From assembly GCA_036244975.1 (NCBI GenBank), contig BTTE01000014.1, forward strand, positions 1 through 46,723: 46,723 nt of DNA, in the 5' to 3' direction. Of this stretch, positions 16,022 through 24,613 are shown in pieces (position 1 is the first letter of the stretch; every line of letters begins with the position of its first letter). The position numbers and the translations under genes were made by a program. Under the pieces are notes generated by a model. That model saw only the letters and a list, made by a program, of their open reading frames with translations. It was not told where the DNA came from and did no database searches. The DNA comes from Sulfidibacterium sp036244975 (GTDB taxonomy: Bacteria; Bacteroidota; Bacteroidia; Bacteroidales; F082).

Positions 16022-16894
16022 ATGCATTGGAAAGCTGCCATAGAAGATTTTTTGACTGAGAAATTTGATAACCCGGTTCAAATTAGTTCGGTGCATGCTG
16101 TGGGGGGTGGCTCCATCAATTCGGCTTACGGTTTGGAAACCAATGTGGGAAAACTTTTCGTCAAACTAAATTCGGCATCGCTTTATCCCAAAATGTTTGA
16201 GAAAGAGGCCCTGGGACTAAAAATTCTTTCAGAAGCAGCAGAACTTCCGGTTTCCGAGGTGGTTGGCTTTGGTGAAAACAGAGCAGAAGCTTTTCTTGTT
16301 TTAAAATTCATTGACACGGGAGTTCCGTCCGCCCGGTTTTGGGGAAACTTCGGTCATGCTCTGGCCAGGCTTCATGGACACAGTGCGGACACTTTTGGCC
16401 TTGACCATGACAATTACATCGGCTCGCTATCGCAAAGCAATACTTTTCATAATACCTGGGAAACCTTTTTTGTGGAAGAGAGGCTGCAACCACTTATGAG
16501 TATGGCTTTTGATAGTAAATTACTGAACAACAATGATATAAAAGCCTTTGAGAACTTTTTTGTCCGAATGGGCAGCCTTTTCCCTAAAGAATCTCCCGCA
16601 CTGCTGCATGGCGATTTATGGAGCGGGAATTTTATGACAAACCGGGATGGGGAAGCCGTACTTATTGACCCGGCGGTATATTTTGGCCATCGTGAAATGG
16701 ATTTGGGAATGTCGCAACTCTTCGGTGGTTTTCACAGACGGTTTTATGAAGCATATAACGAAACCAGACCCCTGGAACCGGGATGGGAAAAGCGCCTGGA
16801 TTATTGCAACCTCTATCCTCTTTTGGTACATGTTAATTTGTTTGGCGGAAGCTATGTATATTCGGTAAAACAGATTATCAGGCCTTTTTGTTAG
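16022..16894 (+). CDS. Fructosamine kinase family protein
   Basis: A 290-residue protein of the fructosamine/ketosamine-3-kinase family (aminoglycoside-phosphotransferase fold), which phosphorylates sugars attached to protein or free amines so that the adduct falls off. Seen are the nucleotide-loop region GGGSINSAYGL (residues 28-38), FVKLNSAS (catalytic Lys strand), LARLHGHSADTFGLDHDNYIG, the catalytic loop LLHGDLWSGN and the metal motif LIDPAVYFGHREMDLGMSQLFGGF. Length equals that of E. coli YniA. It follows the ahcY terminator; the gene has its own weak promoter candidates. Substrate is inferred from the family. Confidence 0.9.
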   Translation: MHWKAAIEDFLTEKFDNPVQISSVHAVGGGSINSAYGLETNVGKLFVKLNSASLYPKMFEKEALGLKILSEAAELPVSEVVGFGENRAEAFLVLKFIDTGVPSARFWGNFGHALARLHGHSADTFGLDHDNYIGSLSQSNTFHNTWETFFVEERLQPLMSMAFDSKLLNNNDIKAFENFFVRMGSLFPKESPALLHGDLWSGNFMTNRDGEAVLIDPAVYFGHREMDLGMSQLFGGFHRRFYEAYNETRPLEPGWEKRLDYCNLYPLLVHVNLFGGSYVYSVKQIIRPFC

Positions 16895-16953
16895 TGAAAT
16901 CCTGGAAAACACAATAATTTCGCCCATTTTTCTCTTCCAAAGAAATCATTGTT

Positions 16954-16961
16954 TATCTTTG
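16954..16961 (+). promoter_or_regulatory. -7 element for the AI-2E family gene
   Basis: TATCTTTG matches TAnnTTTG and overlaps an in-frame TTG at 16959. This argues that translation starts at the ATG at 16983, 21 nt downstream. Confidence 0.65.
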
Positions 16962-16982
16962 ACCAACAATTCACAAAGCCTA

Positions 16983-18059
16983 ATGCAAAAGCATCTTTTC
17001 ATTAATGACCGGATTTACCGTGTGGCCACATTTTCCGCTGCCACTGTCATTATTATTGCGGGAATGATGATGGCAGAATCGTTTATCACACTCATGCTCC
17101 TTGCTGCTTTTGTAAGTATCATCTGTGTTCACCCGGTTTATTGGTTAGACAGGAAGAAAGTGCCTCATGTTCTTTCCGTTGTTATTGTTGTGCTCGGTAT
17201 TTTGCTGATTATTTCCGGCTTAAGCGGCATTATCGGGAGTTCTGTCAGTAGTTTTACCGCCCATCTTGGGAAATACGAAAACCGCCTGAGCGGCATTCTT
17301 TTATCAATAAATCAGGAATTTAGTCACTTGGGAATCAATCTTTCTTCCGACCGGCTGACAAAAATGTTCGATCCTGCCAAGGTACTCGATTTTACCGCTT
17401 CCACCCTGGGACAGCTTGGAAACGTGATGAGCAACACCGCTTTAATCTTTTTCATTGTTCTTTTCATCTTACTTGAAATGAATAGTATAGCCTTAAAGGC
17501 CAAAATTTTCGGAGCAACATCCTCCGGAAAAACCATGATGAATCTTTCCAGAATTGAGAAAAGTGTTCGACATTATCTCGTTATTAAAACTTTTGTGAGC
17601 TTATTGACCGGCGTATTAATTACTTTTTTTCTCTGGATTATTGGTGTGGAATATGCCGTGTTGTGGGGATTAATCGCTTTTATGCTTAACTATATTCCTA
17701 ACATCGGCTCCATCATTGCTGCCATACCTGCCGTACTTTTTGCCTGGATTCAGCTGGGATTTGTTCCTGCAATTTGGACTATGATTGCTTTTGCTGTAGT
17801 TAACCTGTTTGTGGGATATCTTGTGGAACCCCGCGCGATGGGAAAAGGTATGGGACTTTCGACGCTGGTGGTTTTTCTTTCGTTGATAGTCTGGGGTTAT
17901 GTGCTCGGCATTGTGGGCATGTTTCTTTCGGTTCCGCTAACTATGACTATAAAAATTATTCTGGAATATAACGAAAGCACCCGCCCTCTCGCTGTTCTGC
18001 TTGGCACAGATGAAGATGCATTGAAACTGATTAACGAAAAGAAAACCGAAACTTCCTGA
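16983..18059 (+). CDS. AI-2E family permease (PF01594)
   Basis: A 358-residue inner-membrane protein. Paired hydrophobic segments occur near the N-terminus (residues about 10-35 and 50-75), followed by the long soluble region typical of the family (about 80-140). A membrane-rich C-terminal half carries VLWGLIAFMLNYIPNIGSIIA and PRAMGKGMGLSTLVVFLSLI, both family hallmarks. Members were named for proposed autoinducer-2 export, but several are ion antiporters or have unknown cargo, so the substrate is open. The start is placed at ATG 16983 because an upstream TTG frame start overlaps the promoter. It stands between fructosamine kinase and glnS with no sign of cotranscription. Confidence 0.88.
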   Translation: MQKHLFINDRIYRVATFSAATVIIIAGMMMAESFITLMLLAAFVSIICVHPVYWLDRKKVPHVLSVVIVVLGILLIISGLSGIIGSSVSSFTAHLGKYENRLSGILLSINQEFSHLGINLSSDRLTKMFDPAKVLDFTASTLGQLGNVMSNTALIFFIVLFILLEMNSIALKAKIFGATSSGKTMMNLSRIEKSVRHYLVIKTFVSLLTGVLITFFLWIIGVEYAVLWGLIAFMLNYIPNIGSIIAAIPAVLFAWIQLGFVPAIWTMIAFAVVNLFVGYLVEPRAMGKGMGLSTLVVFLSLIVWGYVLGIVGMFLSVPLTMTIKIILEYNESTRPLAVLLGTDEDALKLINEKKTETS

Positions 18060-18108
18060 TTTCCTTCACGGAGAATAAAAAAATTCCTGACTCTGTTTCA
18101 TTTCTCAG

Positions 18109-18116
18109 TACTTTTG
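18109..18116 (+). promoter_or_regulatory. -7 element for glnS
   Basis: TACTTTTG matches TAnnTTTG, 32 nt before the ATG at 18149. Confidence 0.65.
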
Positions 18117-18148
18117 CTTTTTCATTAGAATTAAATTTTTTTACAGTT

Positions 18149-19828
18149 ATGGAATTGGCTGAAAACAACGCCCGGTCGCTCAATTTTATTGAAACCATCA
18201 TTGTGGAAGACCTTCAAAGCAATAAAAACAACGGGAAAATACATTTTCGTTTTCCTCCCGAACCAAATGGTTATCTGCACATTGGCCATGCCAAATCCAT
18301 CTGCCTGAATTTCGGACTGGCTGAAAAATATAACGGCTTGTGCAACCTGCGTTTTGACGACACCAATCCCACAAAAGAAGATGTGGAGTATGTCGATTCC
18401 ATTAAAGCAGATATTCAGTGGCTGGGATTTCAGTGGTACAATGAGCCGCTGTTTACTTCCGATTACTTTGCGCAGCTTTATGCATGGGCTGTGCAACTGA
18501 TAAAACAGGGAAAAGCTTATGTGGACGAACAGCCGCAGGAAGAAATCAGCCGGCAAAAAGGCGTTCCTACACGTCCGGGAACGGAAAGTCCTTACCGCAA
18601 CCGTCCGGCGGAAGAGAGTCTGACACTTTTTGAAAAAATGAAAAACGGCGAAGTGACGGATGGCACCATGGTTTTACGTGCCAAAATCGATATGAGCTTG
18701 CCCAACATGCACATGCGCGACCCCATTATGTATCGTGTTTTGCATGCCGAACATCACCGTACGGGAAACAAATGGTGTATTTATCCCATGTACGATTTTG
18801 CCCATGGCCAGTCCGATTATATCGAAGGTATTACCCATTCGCTGTGCACATTGGAATTTGAAATTCACCGTCCGCTTTACGATTGGTTTCTCGACCAAAT
18901 TGTCGAAGAAGACCGCCCGCGCCCGCGGCAAATAGAATTTGCCCGGTTGAACCTGAGCTACACGGTTATGAGTAAACGCAAACTGCTGGAGATGGTGGAG
19001 AGAAATCTGGTTTCCGGCTGGGACGACCCGCGTATGCCTACCATTTCGGGCTTGCGCCGCAGAGGATATACGCCCGAATCTATCCGCGAATTTGCTGACC
19101 GTATCGGTATTGCCAAACGTGACAATGTGATTGATGTGGGACTTTTGGAATTCAGTGTGCGAGAACATCTGAACAAAGTTACTCCCCGTGTTTTCGGAGT
19201 TTTGGACCCGGTGAAGGTGATCATCACCAACTATCCGGAGGACAAAGTGGAGCAGTTGGAACTTATTAATAATCCGGAAGATGAAACGGCCGGAGCACGA
19301 CTGGTCCCTTTTTCCCGCGAGATATATATTGAACGTAACGATTTTATGGAAGACCCGCCACGGAAATTTTTTCGTCTTGGTCCGGGACGTGAAGTACGCC
19401 TGAAAGGAGCTTACTTTGTGAAATGCGAGAAGTACAAAAAAGACGAGAATGATAATGTTACTGCAATTTATTGTACGTACGACCCTGAAACAAAAAGTGG
19501 CAGCGGTTCACCGCGGAAAGTAAAAGGTACGCTGCATTGGGTTTCCGTACAACATGCTGTGAATGCGGAGGTGCGCCTTTATGACCGGCTTTTCCTCGAC
19601 GAAGATCCGGCAGGTCATAAGGACCGTGATTTTAAAGAATTTCTGAATCCCGATTCGTTAAAGATTCTCCAAAACTGCAAACTGGAACCTTCACTGAAAG
19701 AAATTAAACCAGGTGATAGATTCCAGTTCCAGCGTCTCGGTTATTTCTGCGTTGACGAGGATAGCCGGCCTGAGCATCCGGTTTTTAACCGTACCGTACC
19801 TTTGCGCGATAGCTGGGGGAAAAAGTAG
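18149..19828 (+). CDS. glnS: Glutaminyl-tRNA synthetase
   Basis: Charges tRNA-Gln directly with glutamine. The 559-residue class I synthetase has FPPEPNGYLHIGHAKS with the HIGH box at 44-47, the GlnRS-type DDTNPTKE and YVDSIKADIQWLGF segments, and VMSKRKL at 273-279 as the KMSKS box. The two C-terminal beta-barrels for anticodon recognition follow (about 340-555). Length matches E. coli GlnS, so no extra domain is present. Its presence suggests that direct charging is used for Gln. Transcribed alone, ending before a structured repeat and the convergent DUF4442 gene. The start at 18149 is supported by the promoter. Confidence 0.97.
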   Translation: MELAENNARSLNFIETIIVEDLQSNKNNGKIHFRFPPEPNGYLHIGHAKSICLNFGLAEKYNGLCNLRFDDTNPTKEDVEYVDSIKADIQWLGFQWYNEPLFTSDYFAQLYAWAVQLIKQGKAYVDEQPQEEISRQKGVPTRPGTESPYRNRPAEESLTLFEKMKNGEVTDGTMVLRAKIDMSLPNMHMRDPIMYRVLHAEHHRTGNKWCIYPMYDFAHGQSDYIEGITHSLCTLEFEIHRPLYDWFLDQIVEEDRPRPRQIEFARLNLSYTVMSKRKLLEMVERNLVSGWDDPRMPTISGLRRRGYTPESIREFADRIGIAKRDNVIDVGLLEFSVREHLNKVTPRVFGVLDPVKVIITNYPEDKVEQLELINNPEDETAGARLVPFSREIYIERNDFMEDPPRKFFRLGPGREVRLKGAYFVKCEKYKKDENDNVTAIYCTYDPETKSGSGSPRKVKGTLHWVSVQHAVNAEVRLYDRLFLDEDPAGHKDRDFKEFLNPDSLKILQNCKLEPSLKEIKPGDRFQFQRLGYFCVDEDSRPEHPVFNRTVPLRDSWGKK

Positions 19829-19856
19829 CCTTTCAGTTCAATTGCACGTTATACGT

Positions 19857-19878
19857 TTGGGCATGGACGCCCGAAGCG
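19857..19878 (-). repeat. 22-bp structured dispersed repeat, copy C
   Basis: On the minus strand CGCT is followed by TCGGGCGTCCATGCCCAA, the most diverged copy. Relative to copy A, one A-T pair of the stem has become G-C on both sides. It lies between glnS and the convergent DUF4442 gene. Confidence 0.55.
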
Positions 19879-19970
19879 AATTAGGGAAATAAGGATTTAA
19901 ATCTGTGGACAAAAGATTGGGATTGTCCCTGCACACCCATGCATCCCTAAAAGGGGGACCTTCCCACACG

Positions 19971-20513
19971 TTAGCTCATTCTCATTTTACCACTTCGCCC
20001 AGTTGCCCTCTCTTTTCGTTCTCGTTTTTCTTTGTAAAAGGCTTTATCCGCCACATACAGTTTTTTGTCCACTTCGGCATACACCTTTCCTGCTTTGTCC
20101 TCAAAATGGACAGGCAGATTGAGGGTCATTTCTTTTTGCTTTGCCACGGTTTCTTTTATTTCGGCAATCAACTTATCCGTAATCAGAAAACGGGCACAAA
20201 CCTGATGGCTTATAGGGCGTATAAATTTTACGACAGCCTCTTTATCCCAAACCACGTAACCGGAGCCAAGGATGCGTATGAGTTGAATCATGTACATGGG
20301 ATCAAGGGCCGAATAGATACTTCCGCCATAGACGGTTCCGACATAATTCCTTGTCTTCCAGGTTAGTTTAACCGATACATGAATCTCTTTCCAGTCATTG
20401 GAGATAAAACGGACCTTTCCCCCTGAGCGGTGATAAGCGGGGAAAAGGTTAAAACCGAACCGTTCTGTTTTTGTTTTTAAGCTTTCTGCTTTGTCGGTCT
20501 TAAAACATTTCAC
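19971..20513 (-). CDS. DUF4442 hotdog-fold protein (thioesterase-like)
   Basis: A 180-residue protein of the DUF4442 family, which adopts the hotdog fold of acyl-CoA thioesterases. Visible are FGFNLFPAYHRSGGKVRFIS, the strand/helix segment WKTRNYVGTVYGGSIYSALDP (core hotdog helix) and WDKEAVVKFIRP. The catalytic role is unproven. The tail (residues 155-180) is strongly basic. The frame continues open to an ATG at 20597, but that would overlap the end of manA by 53 nt; the GTG at 20513 lies 31 nt after the manA stop and just before the conserved domain, so it is preferred. It is probably cotranscribed with manA. Confidence 0.75.
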   Translation of the reverse strand: MKCFKTDKAESLKTKTERFGFNLFPAYHRSGGKVRFISNDWKEIHVSVKLTWKTRNYVGTVYGGSIYSALDPMYMIQLIRILGSGYVVWDKEAVVKFIRPISHQVCARFLITDKLIAEIKETVAKQKEMTLNLPVHFEDKAGKVYAEVDKKLYVADKAFYKEKRERKERATGRSGKMRMS

Positions 20514-20544
20514 ATCTGCAGTTATTAAATTATTAGAAGTCCCC

Positions 20545-21525
20545 TTAAGCCAGATAAATCTCAAGCAATTTTGTCGTACCTGTTGGTTTGAGCTCAATTT
20601 GGTTGATTATGTTGGGAAGGACAATCGCTTCACCCATGTTAATTTCCTCTTTGCCACCCGGCCATTTCAGGATACTCCGGCCCTCAATGCCCATGTAAAT
20701 GACAAAAGAATCAAGCTCTTCAAAATCCTTGCTGACAGGCTGGTCGTATGCTAACAGGTTGGTAGTAAACTGCGGGCATTGCACCAGCGGAACGGTTTTA
20801 TTTTTTTCCGGTTTGTACCGGGTTTTGTACGTATTGGCCACCTCAAAATCAATGGCATCCAACGCTTGTTTTGTATGAATATCTCTTCTCATGCCGCTGG
20901 CATCAATACGGTCCCAGTCGTAAATGCGGTAGGTGGTGTCGGAAGTCTGCTGAATTTCGGCCAGCAAAACACCGGGGCCGAGGGCATGAACGCGCCCGGC
21001 AGGGATGAAAAAGATATCACCTTTTTTCACTTTCTCGAAGTTGAGAATCTCTTTCAACCTGCTTTCATCCAAATATTTCTGATAAGTTACTTTATTCACT
21101 TTTTTGCGGAACCCGCTGATGAGTTCCGACTCTTTTTCGGCCTCTATAATATACCACATTTCGGTTTTTCCGCGTCCGATTTTGCGTTTGGCAGCCAGCG
21201 CATCATCCGGATGCACCTGGATGGAAAGCCAGTCGTTGGCATCGATATATTTTATGAGTAGTGGAAATTCATCGCCGAATTTCTCATACACCTCATCGCC
21301 AACCAAATCGCCCATGTAAACACTCACCAGTTCATTCAACTCGTTACCGGCAAGAAAACCGTTTTTTACCAGCGTAGGATTACCTTCCACACCCGAAACC
21401 ACCCATGCTTCCCCACAGTTGGGCAGCTTGCCGTAATCCATACCGAGTACTTCTTTTATCTTATGCCCGCCCCAGATTTTGTCTTTGAAAACGGGCTGAA
21501 ATTTTAACGGATAAAGTGTGTTCAT
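20545..21525 (-). CDS. manA: Mannose-6-phosphate isomerase, type I
   Basis: Interconverts fructose-6-phosphate and mannose-6-phosphate, supplying GDP-mannose and allowing mannose use. The 326-residue cupin metalloenzyme has LSIQVHPDD (zinc ligands Gln and His), GKTEMWYII (zinc Glu), FIPAGRVHALGPGVLLAEIQQTSD (zinc His and active-site loop) and YRIYDWDR. It is the short Bacillus-like form. The start is the ATG at 21525 (MNTLYPLKFQPVFK); the in-frame ATG at 21546 lies within the promoter -7 region. Followed on the same strand by the DUF4442 gene. Confidence 0.95.
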   Translation of the reverse strand: MNTLYPLKFQPVFKDKIWGGHKIKEVLGMDYGKLPNCGEAWVVSGVEGNPTLVKNGFLAGNELNELVSVYMGDLVGDEVYEKFGDEFPLLIKYIDANDWLSIQVHPDDALAAKRKIGRGKTEMWYIIEAEKESELISGFRKKVNKVTYQKYLDESRLKEILNFEKVKKGDIFFIPAGRVHALGPGVLLAEIQQTSDTTYRIYDWDRIDASGMRRDIHTKQALDAIDFEVANTYKTRYKPEKNKTVPLVQCPQFTTNLLAYDQPVSKDFEELDSFVIYMGIEGRSILKWPGGKEEINMGEAIVLPNIINQIELKPTGTTKLLEIYLA

Positions 21526-21543
21526 GGCTTTTTTTGTTTTGAG

Positions 21544-21551
21544 CAAAATTA
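21544..21551 (-). promoter_or_regulatory. -7 element for manA
   Basis: Minus strand TAATTTTG matches TAnnTTTG, 18 nt before the chosen ATG at 21525. Confidence 0.65.
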
Positions 21552-21633
21552 AAAAATTACTGCTATATGCGAAGTGACGCAGGTTGAATCAACGCTTATT
21601 TATCATCGGATTATAATCAGCGGGAACAAAACT

Positions 21634-21655
21634 TTGAACGTGGACACTCAAAGCG
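21634..21655 (-). repeat. 22-bp structured dispersed repeat, copy B
   Basis: On the minus strand CGCT is followed by TTGAGTGTCCACGTTCAA; changes relative to copy A leave G-U pairs in the stem. The following bases AGTTTTGTTC resemble TGTTTTGTTT after copy A. It lies between rsmI and manA. Confidence 0.65.
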
Positions 21656-21668
21656 GGAAGGGATCCGG

Positions 21669-22346
21669 TTACAAATCACCTATCTGTCCCACCACAATCA
21701 CAATCTCACCTTTCACGGTTTTTTCTTTAAAATATTGACAGACTTCGGTGAGGGTGCCGCGGATGGTTTCTTCGTGGATTTTGGTCAGCTCGCGGGAAAC
21801 AGCAACGGGACGTTCCGGGCCGAGAAACTCAGTTAGCTGCTCCAAAGTTTTTACCAGGCGGTGTGGTGATTCGTAAATAATCAGGGTGTGCGGCAATCGG
21901 GCAAGTTCTTTCAGGCGGGTCTGGCGTCCTTTTTTGTGGGGAAGGAAACCTTCGAAAAAGAAGCGGTCGGACGGAAAACCCGAGTTGACCAGCGCCGGGA
22001 CAAAAGCCGTGGGGCCAGGCAGTGTTTCCACCGGAATACCGTTTTTCACACATTCGCGTACCAGCAAAAAACCGGGATCGGAAACCGAAGGCGTGCCGGC
22101 ATCGCTCACCAGCGCCATTTCTTCGCCATCGGACAAACGTTGTACAATATTTTCCAGCGCCTTATGTTCGTTGTGGATATGGTATGCCTGTAGTTTGTTG
22201 TGTATATCGTAGTGTTTCAGCATGTTCCCCGTTGTACGTGTATCTTCGGCAAGGATCAGCGATACTTTTTTCAAAATGCGCAGTGCCCTCAGGGTGATGT
22301 CCTCAAGATTGCCGATGGGTGTGGGAACAAGATAAAGTTTAGCCAT
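21669..22346 (-). CDS. rsmI: 16S rRNA 2'-O-methyltransferase RsmI
   Basis: Methylates the ribose of C1402 in 16S rRNA using SAM. The 225-residue protein has the tetrapyrrole-methylase fold with LVPTPIGNLEDITLRAL (6-22), ILAEDTRTTGNML, ALVSDAGTPSVSDPGFLLVREC (SAM pocket), PGPTAFVPALVNSGF and FFEGFLPHKKGRQTRL. Length is shorter than E. coli RsmI (286), lacking its C-terminal extension, as is usual in Bacteroidota as far as I recall. The start at 22346 gives MAKLYLVPTP; the earlier ATG in frame lies within the upstream gene. It is 13 nt downstream of the acidic-linker protein gene and likely cotranscribed. Confidence 0.95.
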   Translation of the reverse strand: MAKLYLVPTPIGNLEDITLRALRILKKVSLILAEDTRTTGNMLKHYDIHNKLQAYHIHNEHKALENIVQRLSDGEEMALVSDAGTPSVSDPGFLLVRECVKNGIPVETLPGPTAFVPALVNSGFPSDRFFFEGFLPHKKGRQTRLKELARLPHTLIIYESPHRLVKTLEQLTEFLGPERPVAVSRELTKIHEETIRGTLTEVCQYFKEKTVKGEIVIVVGQIGDL

Positions 22347-22359
22347 TTCCGTAATATTT

Positions 22360-23151
22360 TCAGGCAAATTTTCTTTCCAGCAAAACATTCAGCTTTTGGT
22401 AAGCCGGGCCGTTTTCTGCCCATTGATACTGCACTTGCAGTTCGGTGAGGTACGTTTGCGCACCGGAGAGTCCCGAAAAGCCGTTCAGTTCATCGATGAC
22501 CTTGTTGTAGCGCTCCAGGTCGCCGTTGAAAAGCTCATTGATAAACAAAAATTTGTCATTGATACCAATAGCTTCCCGCAAATCGTTGATACCACTTATT
22601 TGCAGGCTGTCCGCCACCGCAGGTTTTTCGGTGGGCGTAAGCGTGTCGCCCAGCGTTTCGGGTAGTGCTTCCGAGAAAAGGTCCAGTGTTGTTTTGGGTA
22701 GTTCGGCAGGTTTCTCTGTTCTTTCAACCGGTTCTGGTTTTTCTTCAACCGGTTTCTCTTCAGCAAACGGCTCTACGGATTTTTCTTCCGTTACCGGGAT
22801 TTTTTCTGTTTCCGGCTCCGGAACAGTTTCTTCCGGTTCGACTACAGGTGTTTCCTGATTTTCATCCGTTGGCGATTCAGTAACAACATCTTCCTCCTTT
22901 ACAGCCGTCCCGGTTAGTTCCTCAATGGCAGAAGTCTCTTTTTCCGGTGTCGGCTCCGGCCAGGGTACTGTTTCTTCCTCGCGGGTATTTTCCAGCGCCA
23001 TCATTTGCTCATACAGCGCCCGGGTCTTTTCCAACAGCAGGTCTTTGTCGATTTGATGCAGGGGTTGCCCTCCTTTTTCCAGATTCTGCGTTTGGCTGAG
23101 AAGCCCTTCCAAAGCAGTTTTTATCTGATTTAATAATGGTACTTTATCCAT
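22360..23151 (-). CDS. Protein with long Pro/Glu-rich disordered linker, function unknown
   Basis: A 263-residue protein that I cannot assign. From the ATG at 23151 it has an N-terminal helical segment (1-55, MDKVPLLNQIKTALEGLLSQ onward, Gln/Leu-rich). A low-complexity Pro/Glu/Val/Thr region follows (about 60-165, repeated motifs such as EEKPVEEKPEPVE), clearly disordered. The compact C-terminal block (about 185-263) contains INDLREAIGINDKFLFINEL and then FNGDLERYNKVIDELN. I recall this C-terminal block recurring in Bacteroidota proteins beside tdk and rsmI, but no function. An earlier in-frame ATG at 23241 is rejected because the intervening residues look untranslated. Probably cotranscribed with rsmI and divergent from tdk. 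Confidence 0.75.
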   Translation of the reverse strand: MDKVPLLNQIKTALEGLLSQTQNLEKGGQPLHQIDKDLLLEKTRALYEQMMALENTREEETVPWPEPTPEKETSAIEELTGTAVKEEDVVTESPTDENQETPVVEPEETVPEPETEKIPVTEEKSVEPFAEEKPVEEKPEPVERTEKPAELPKTTLDLFSEALPETLGDTLTPTEKPAVADSLQISGINDLREAIGINDKFLFINELFNGDLERYNKVIDELNGFSGLSGAQTYLTELQVQYQWAENGPAYQKLNVLLERKFA

Positions 23152-23259
23152 GATGTACTTTTTATCTGTTAGGAACTTATGTATTATCGTCGAAACAGGT
23201 AACCTGAAAAAAACAACAAAATTGCTCCTTGTCACCAACAAATCCTAAACAGATTTGGT

Positions 23260-23267
23260 TAAATTTG
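23260..23267 (+). promoter_or_regulatory. -7 element for tdk
   Basis: TAAATTTG matches TAnnTTTG, 37 nt before the ATG at 23305. Confidence 0.6.
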
Positions 23268-23304
23268 TCCATTCAAAAATAGTAAGAAAATTAACATTTA
23301 ATTC

Positions 23305-23889
23305 ATGTTTCTCGAAAAAGACCGAAACAATTCAGCGCGCACCGGTTGGATAGAAGTAATATGCGGTTCCATGTTTTCCGGAAAAACCGAAGAGCTGATT
23401 CGTCGTTTGAATCGCGCGCGTATTGCCAGGCAGAAAGTAGAGATTTTTAAACCGGCGGTGGATACGCGTTACGATGAAACCGATGTGGTTTCACACGATG
23501 CCAAAGCCGTTTCGTCCACGCCGGTGGAAAACGCTACCCAGATTTTGTTTTACGCACAGGATTTTGAGGTGGTAGGTATCGATGAGGCCCAGTTTTTTGG
23601 CGAAGAGCTGGTTTCGGTCTGCAATGAGCTGGCCAAAAACGGTAAACGTGTGGTTGTTGCCGGTCTTGACATGGACTATCTTGGCAATCCGTTTGGGCCT
23701 ATTCCCAAACTAATGGCTACTGCCGAGTATGTTACCAAGGTACACGCCATCTGTATCCGCTGCGGCAACCTGGCCAACTATTCGCATCGAACCGTAAAAG
23801 ATGACAACCTCGTGGTATTAGGCGAAACAGATGCTTACGAACCGCTTTGCCGTCAGTGTTTTCTGAAAGCACGCAAAGAGCAGCAGTAG
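23305..23889 (+). CDS. tdk: Thymidine kinase
   Basis: Phosphorylates thymidine with ATP in the pyrimidine salvage pathway. The 194-residue protein is a type II (TK1-like) kinase: P-loop GSMFSGKT (21-28), VVGIDEAQFF (Walker B and catalytic Glu), GLDMDYLGNPFGPIPKL (lasso/thymidine loop) and zinc ligands in CIRCGN and CRQCF. The usual short N-terminal extension of about 14 residues precedes the core. Divergent from the disordered-protein gene, with the promoter in a 150-nt gap; monocistronic. Confidence 0.96.
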   Translation: MFLEKDRNNSARTGWIEVICGSMFSGKTEELIRRLNRARIARQKVEIFKPAVDTRYDETDVVSHDAKAVSSTPVENATQILFYAQDFEVVGIDEAQFFGEELVSVCNELAKNGKRVVVAGLDMDYLGNPFGPIPKLMATAEYVTKVHAICIRCGNLANYSHRTVKDDNLVVLGETDAYEPLCRQCFLKARKEQQ

Positions 23890-23935
23890 CCTTTTCCTCC
23901 GGCTTACTCATTGTTTTCCGTATCTTTCTTTTTCC

Positions 23936-23943
23936 TAATTTTG
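23936..23943 (+). promoter_or_regulatory. -7 element for the cyclophilin-pheS pair
   Basis: TAATTTTG matches TAnnTTTG, 25 nt before the ATG at 23969. Confidence 0.6.
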
Positions 23944-23968
23944 CCTCACGAAAGCAATACTTTTACAA

Positions 23969-24598
23969 ATGAAAAAATTAATCTTCATATTTGGACTTTT
24001 TTTAAGTTTATCGCTTATGGCTCAGACAAATAAACCAGAGACGGTCATTGTTATTCATACCAAATTCGGAGATATGATGGCGGTTTTGTACAACGATACA
24101 CCAAAATATCGCGATAATTTTATCAAACTGATTAAAGAAGGGTGGTTCAACGGTTCACCTTTTCACCGGGTGATTAAAGATTTTATGATTCAGGGAGGAG
24201 GAAACAAGGATGGTCGCACCGATCCCGGCTACACCCTTCCGGCCGAAATCCGTCCCAACCATTTTCATAAAAAAGGCGCTCTGGCGGCTGCCCGTATGGG
24301 TGATAACGTAAATCCGGAAAAACGTTCCAGCGGTTCACAGTTTTACATTGTACAGGGACAAGTGGTGGACGATCAATATCTCGATGCCATAACGGCAAAT
24401 ACCGGTCATGTGTTTACCAAAGAAGAACGCGAAACATACAAAACCATTGGCGGCACACCGCATCTGGATGGTGGATACACGGTTTTCGGTGAATTGCTTT
24501 CTGGCTTTGATGTGCTGGATAAAATTGCTTCCGTCAAAACCGATGCTCACGACAAACCGTTAGAACCCGTAACCATGACCATTGATATTGTGGAATAA
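23969..24598 (+). CDS. Exported cyclophilin-type peptidyl-prolyl isomerase
   Basis: Catalyses cis-trans isomerisation of prolyl bonds, here probably in the periplasm because residues 1-19 (MKKLIFIFGLFLSLSLMAQ) form a signal peptide. The 209-residue chain has the cyclophilin core: FHRVIKDFMIQGGG, the catalytic Arg in FHRV, then SSGSQFYIVQG and the C-terminal YTVFGELLSGFDVLDKIA. An insertion between these (residues about 128-155, ITANTGHVFTKEERETYKTI) is common in Bacteroidota members. The stop codon is 15 nt before pheS, so the two genes probably share a transcript, although no functional link is evident. Confidence 0.93.
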   Translation: MKKLIFIFGLFLSLSLMAQTNKPETVIVIHTKFGDMMAVLYNDTPKYRDNFIKLIKEGWFNGSPFHRVIKDFMIQGGGNKDGRTDPGYTLPAEIRPNHFHKKGALAAARMGDNVNPEKRSSGSQFYIVQGQVVDDQYLDAITANTGHVFTKEERETYKTIGGTPHLDGGYTVFGELLSGFDVLDKIASVKTDAHDKPLEPVTMTIDIVE

Positions 24599-24613
24599 CC
24601 GAACGACACAGGA

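Noticed and set aside
16959..16982. TTG start for the AI-2E family gene
   Set aside because: The TTG overlaps the -7 promoter element; the ATG at 16983 is in frame 21 nt after it.
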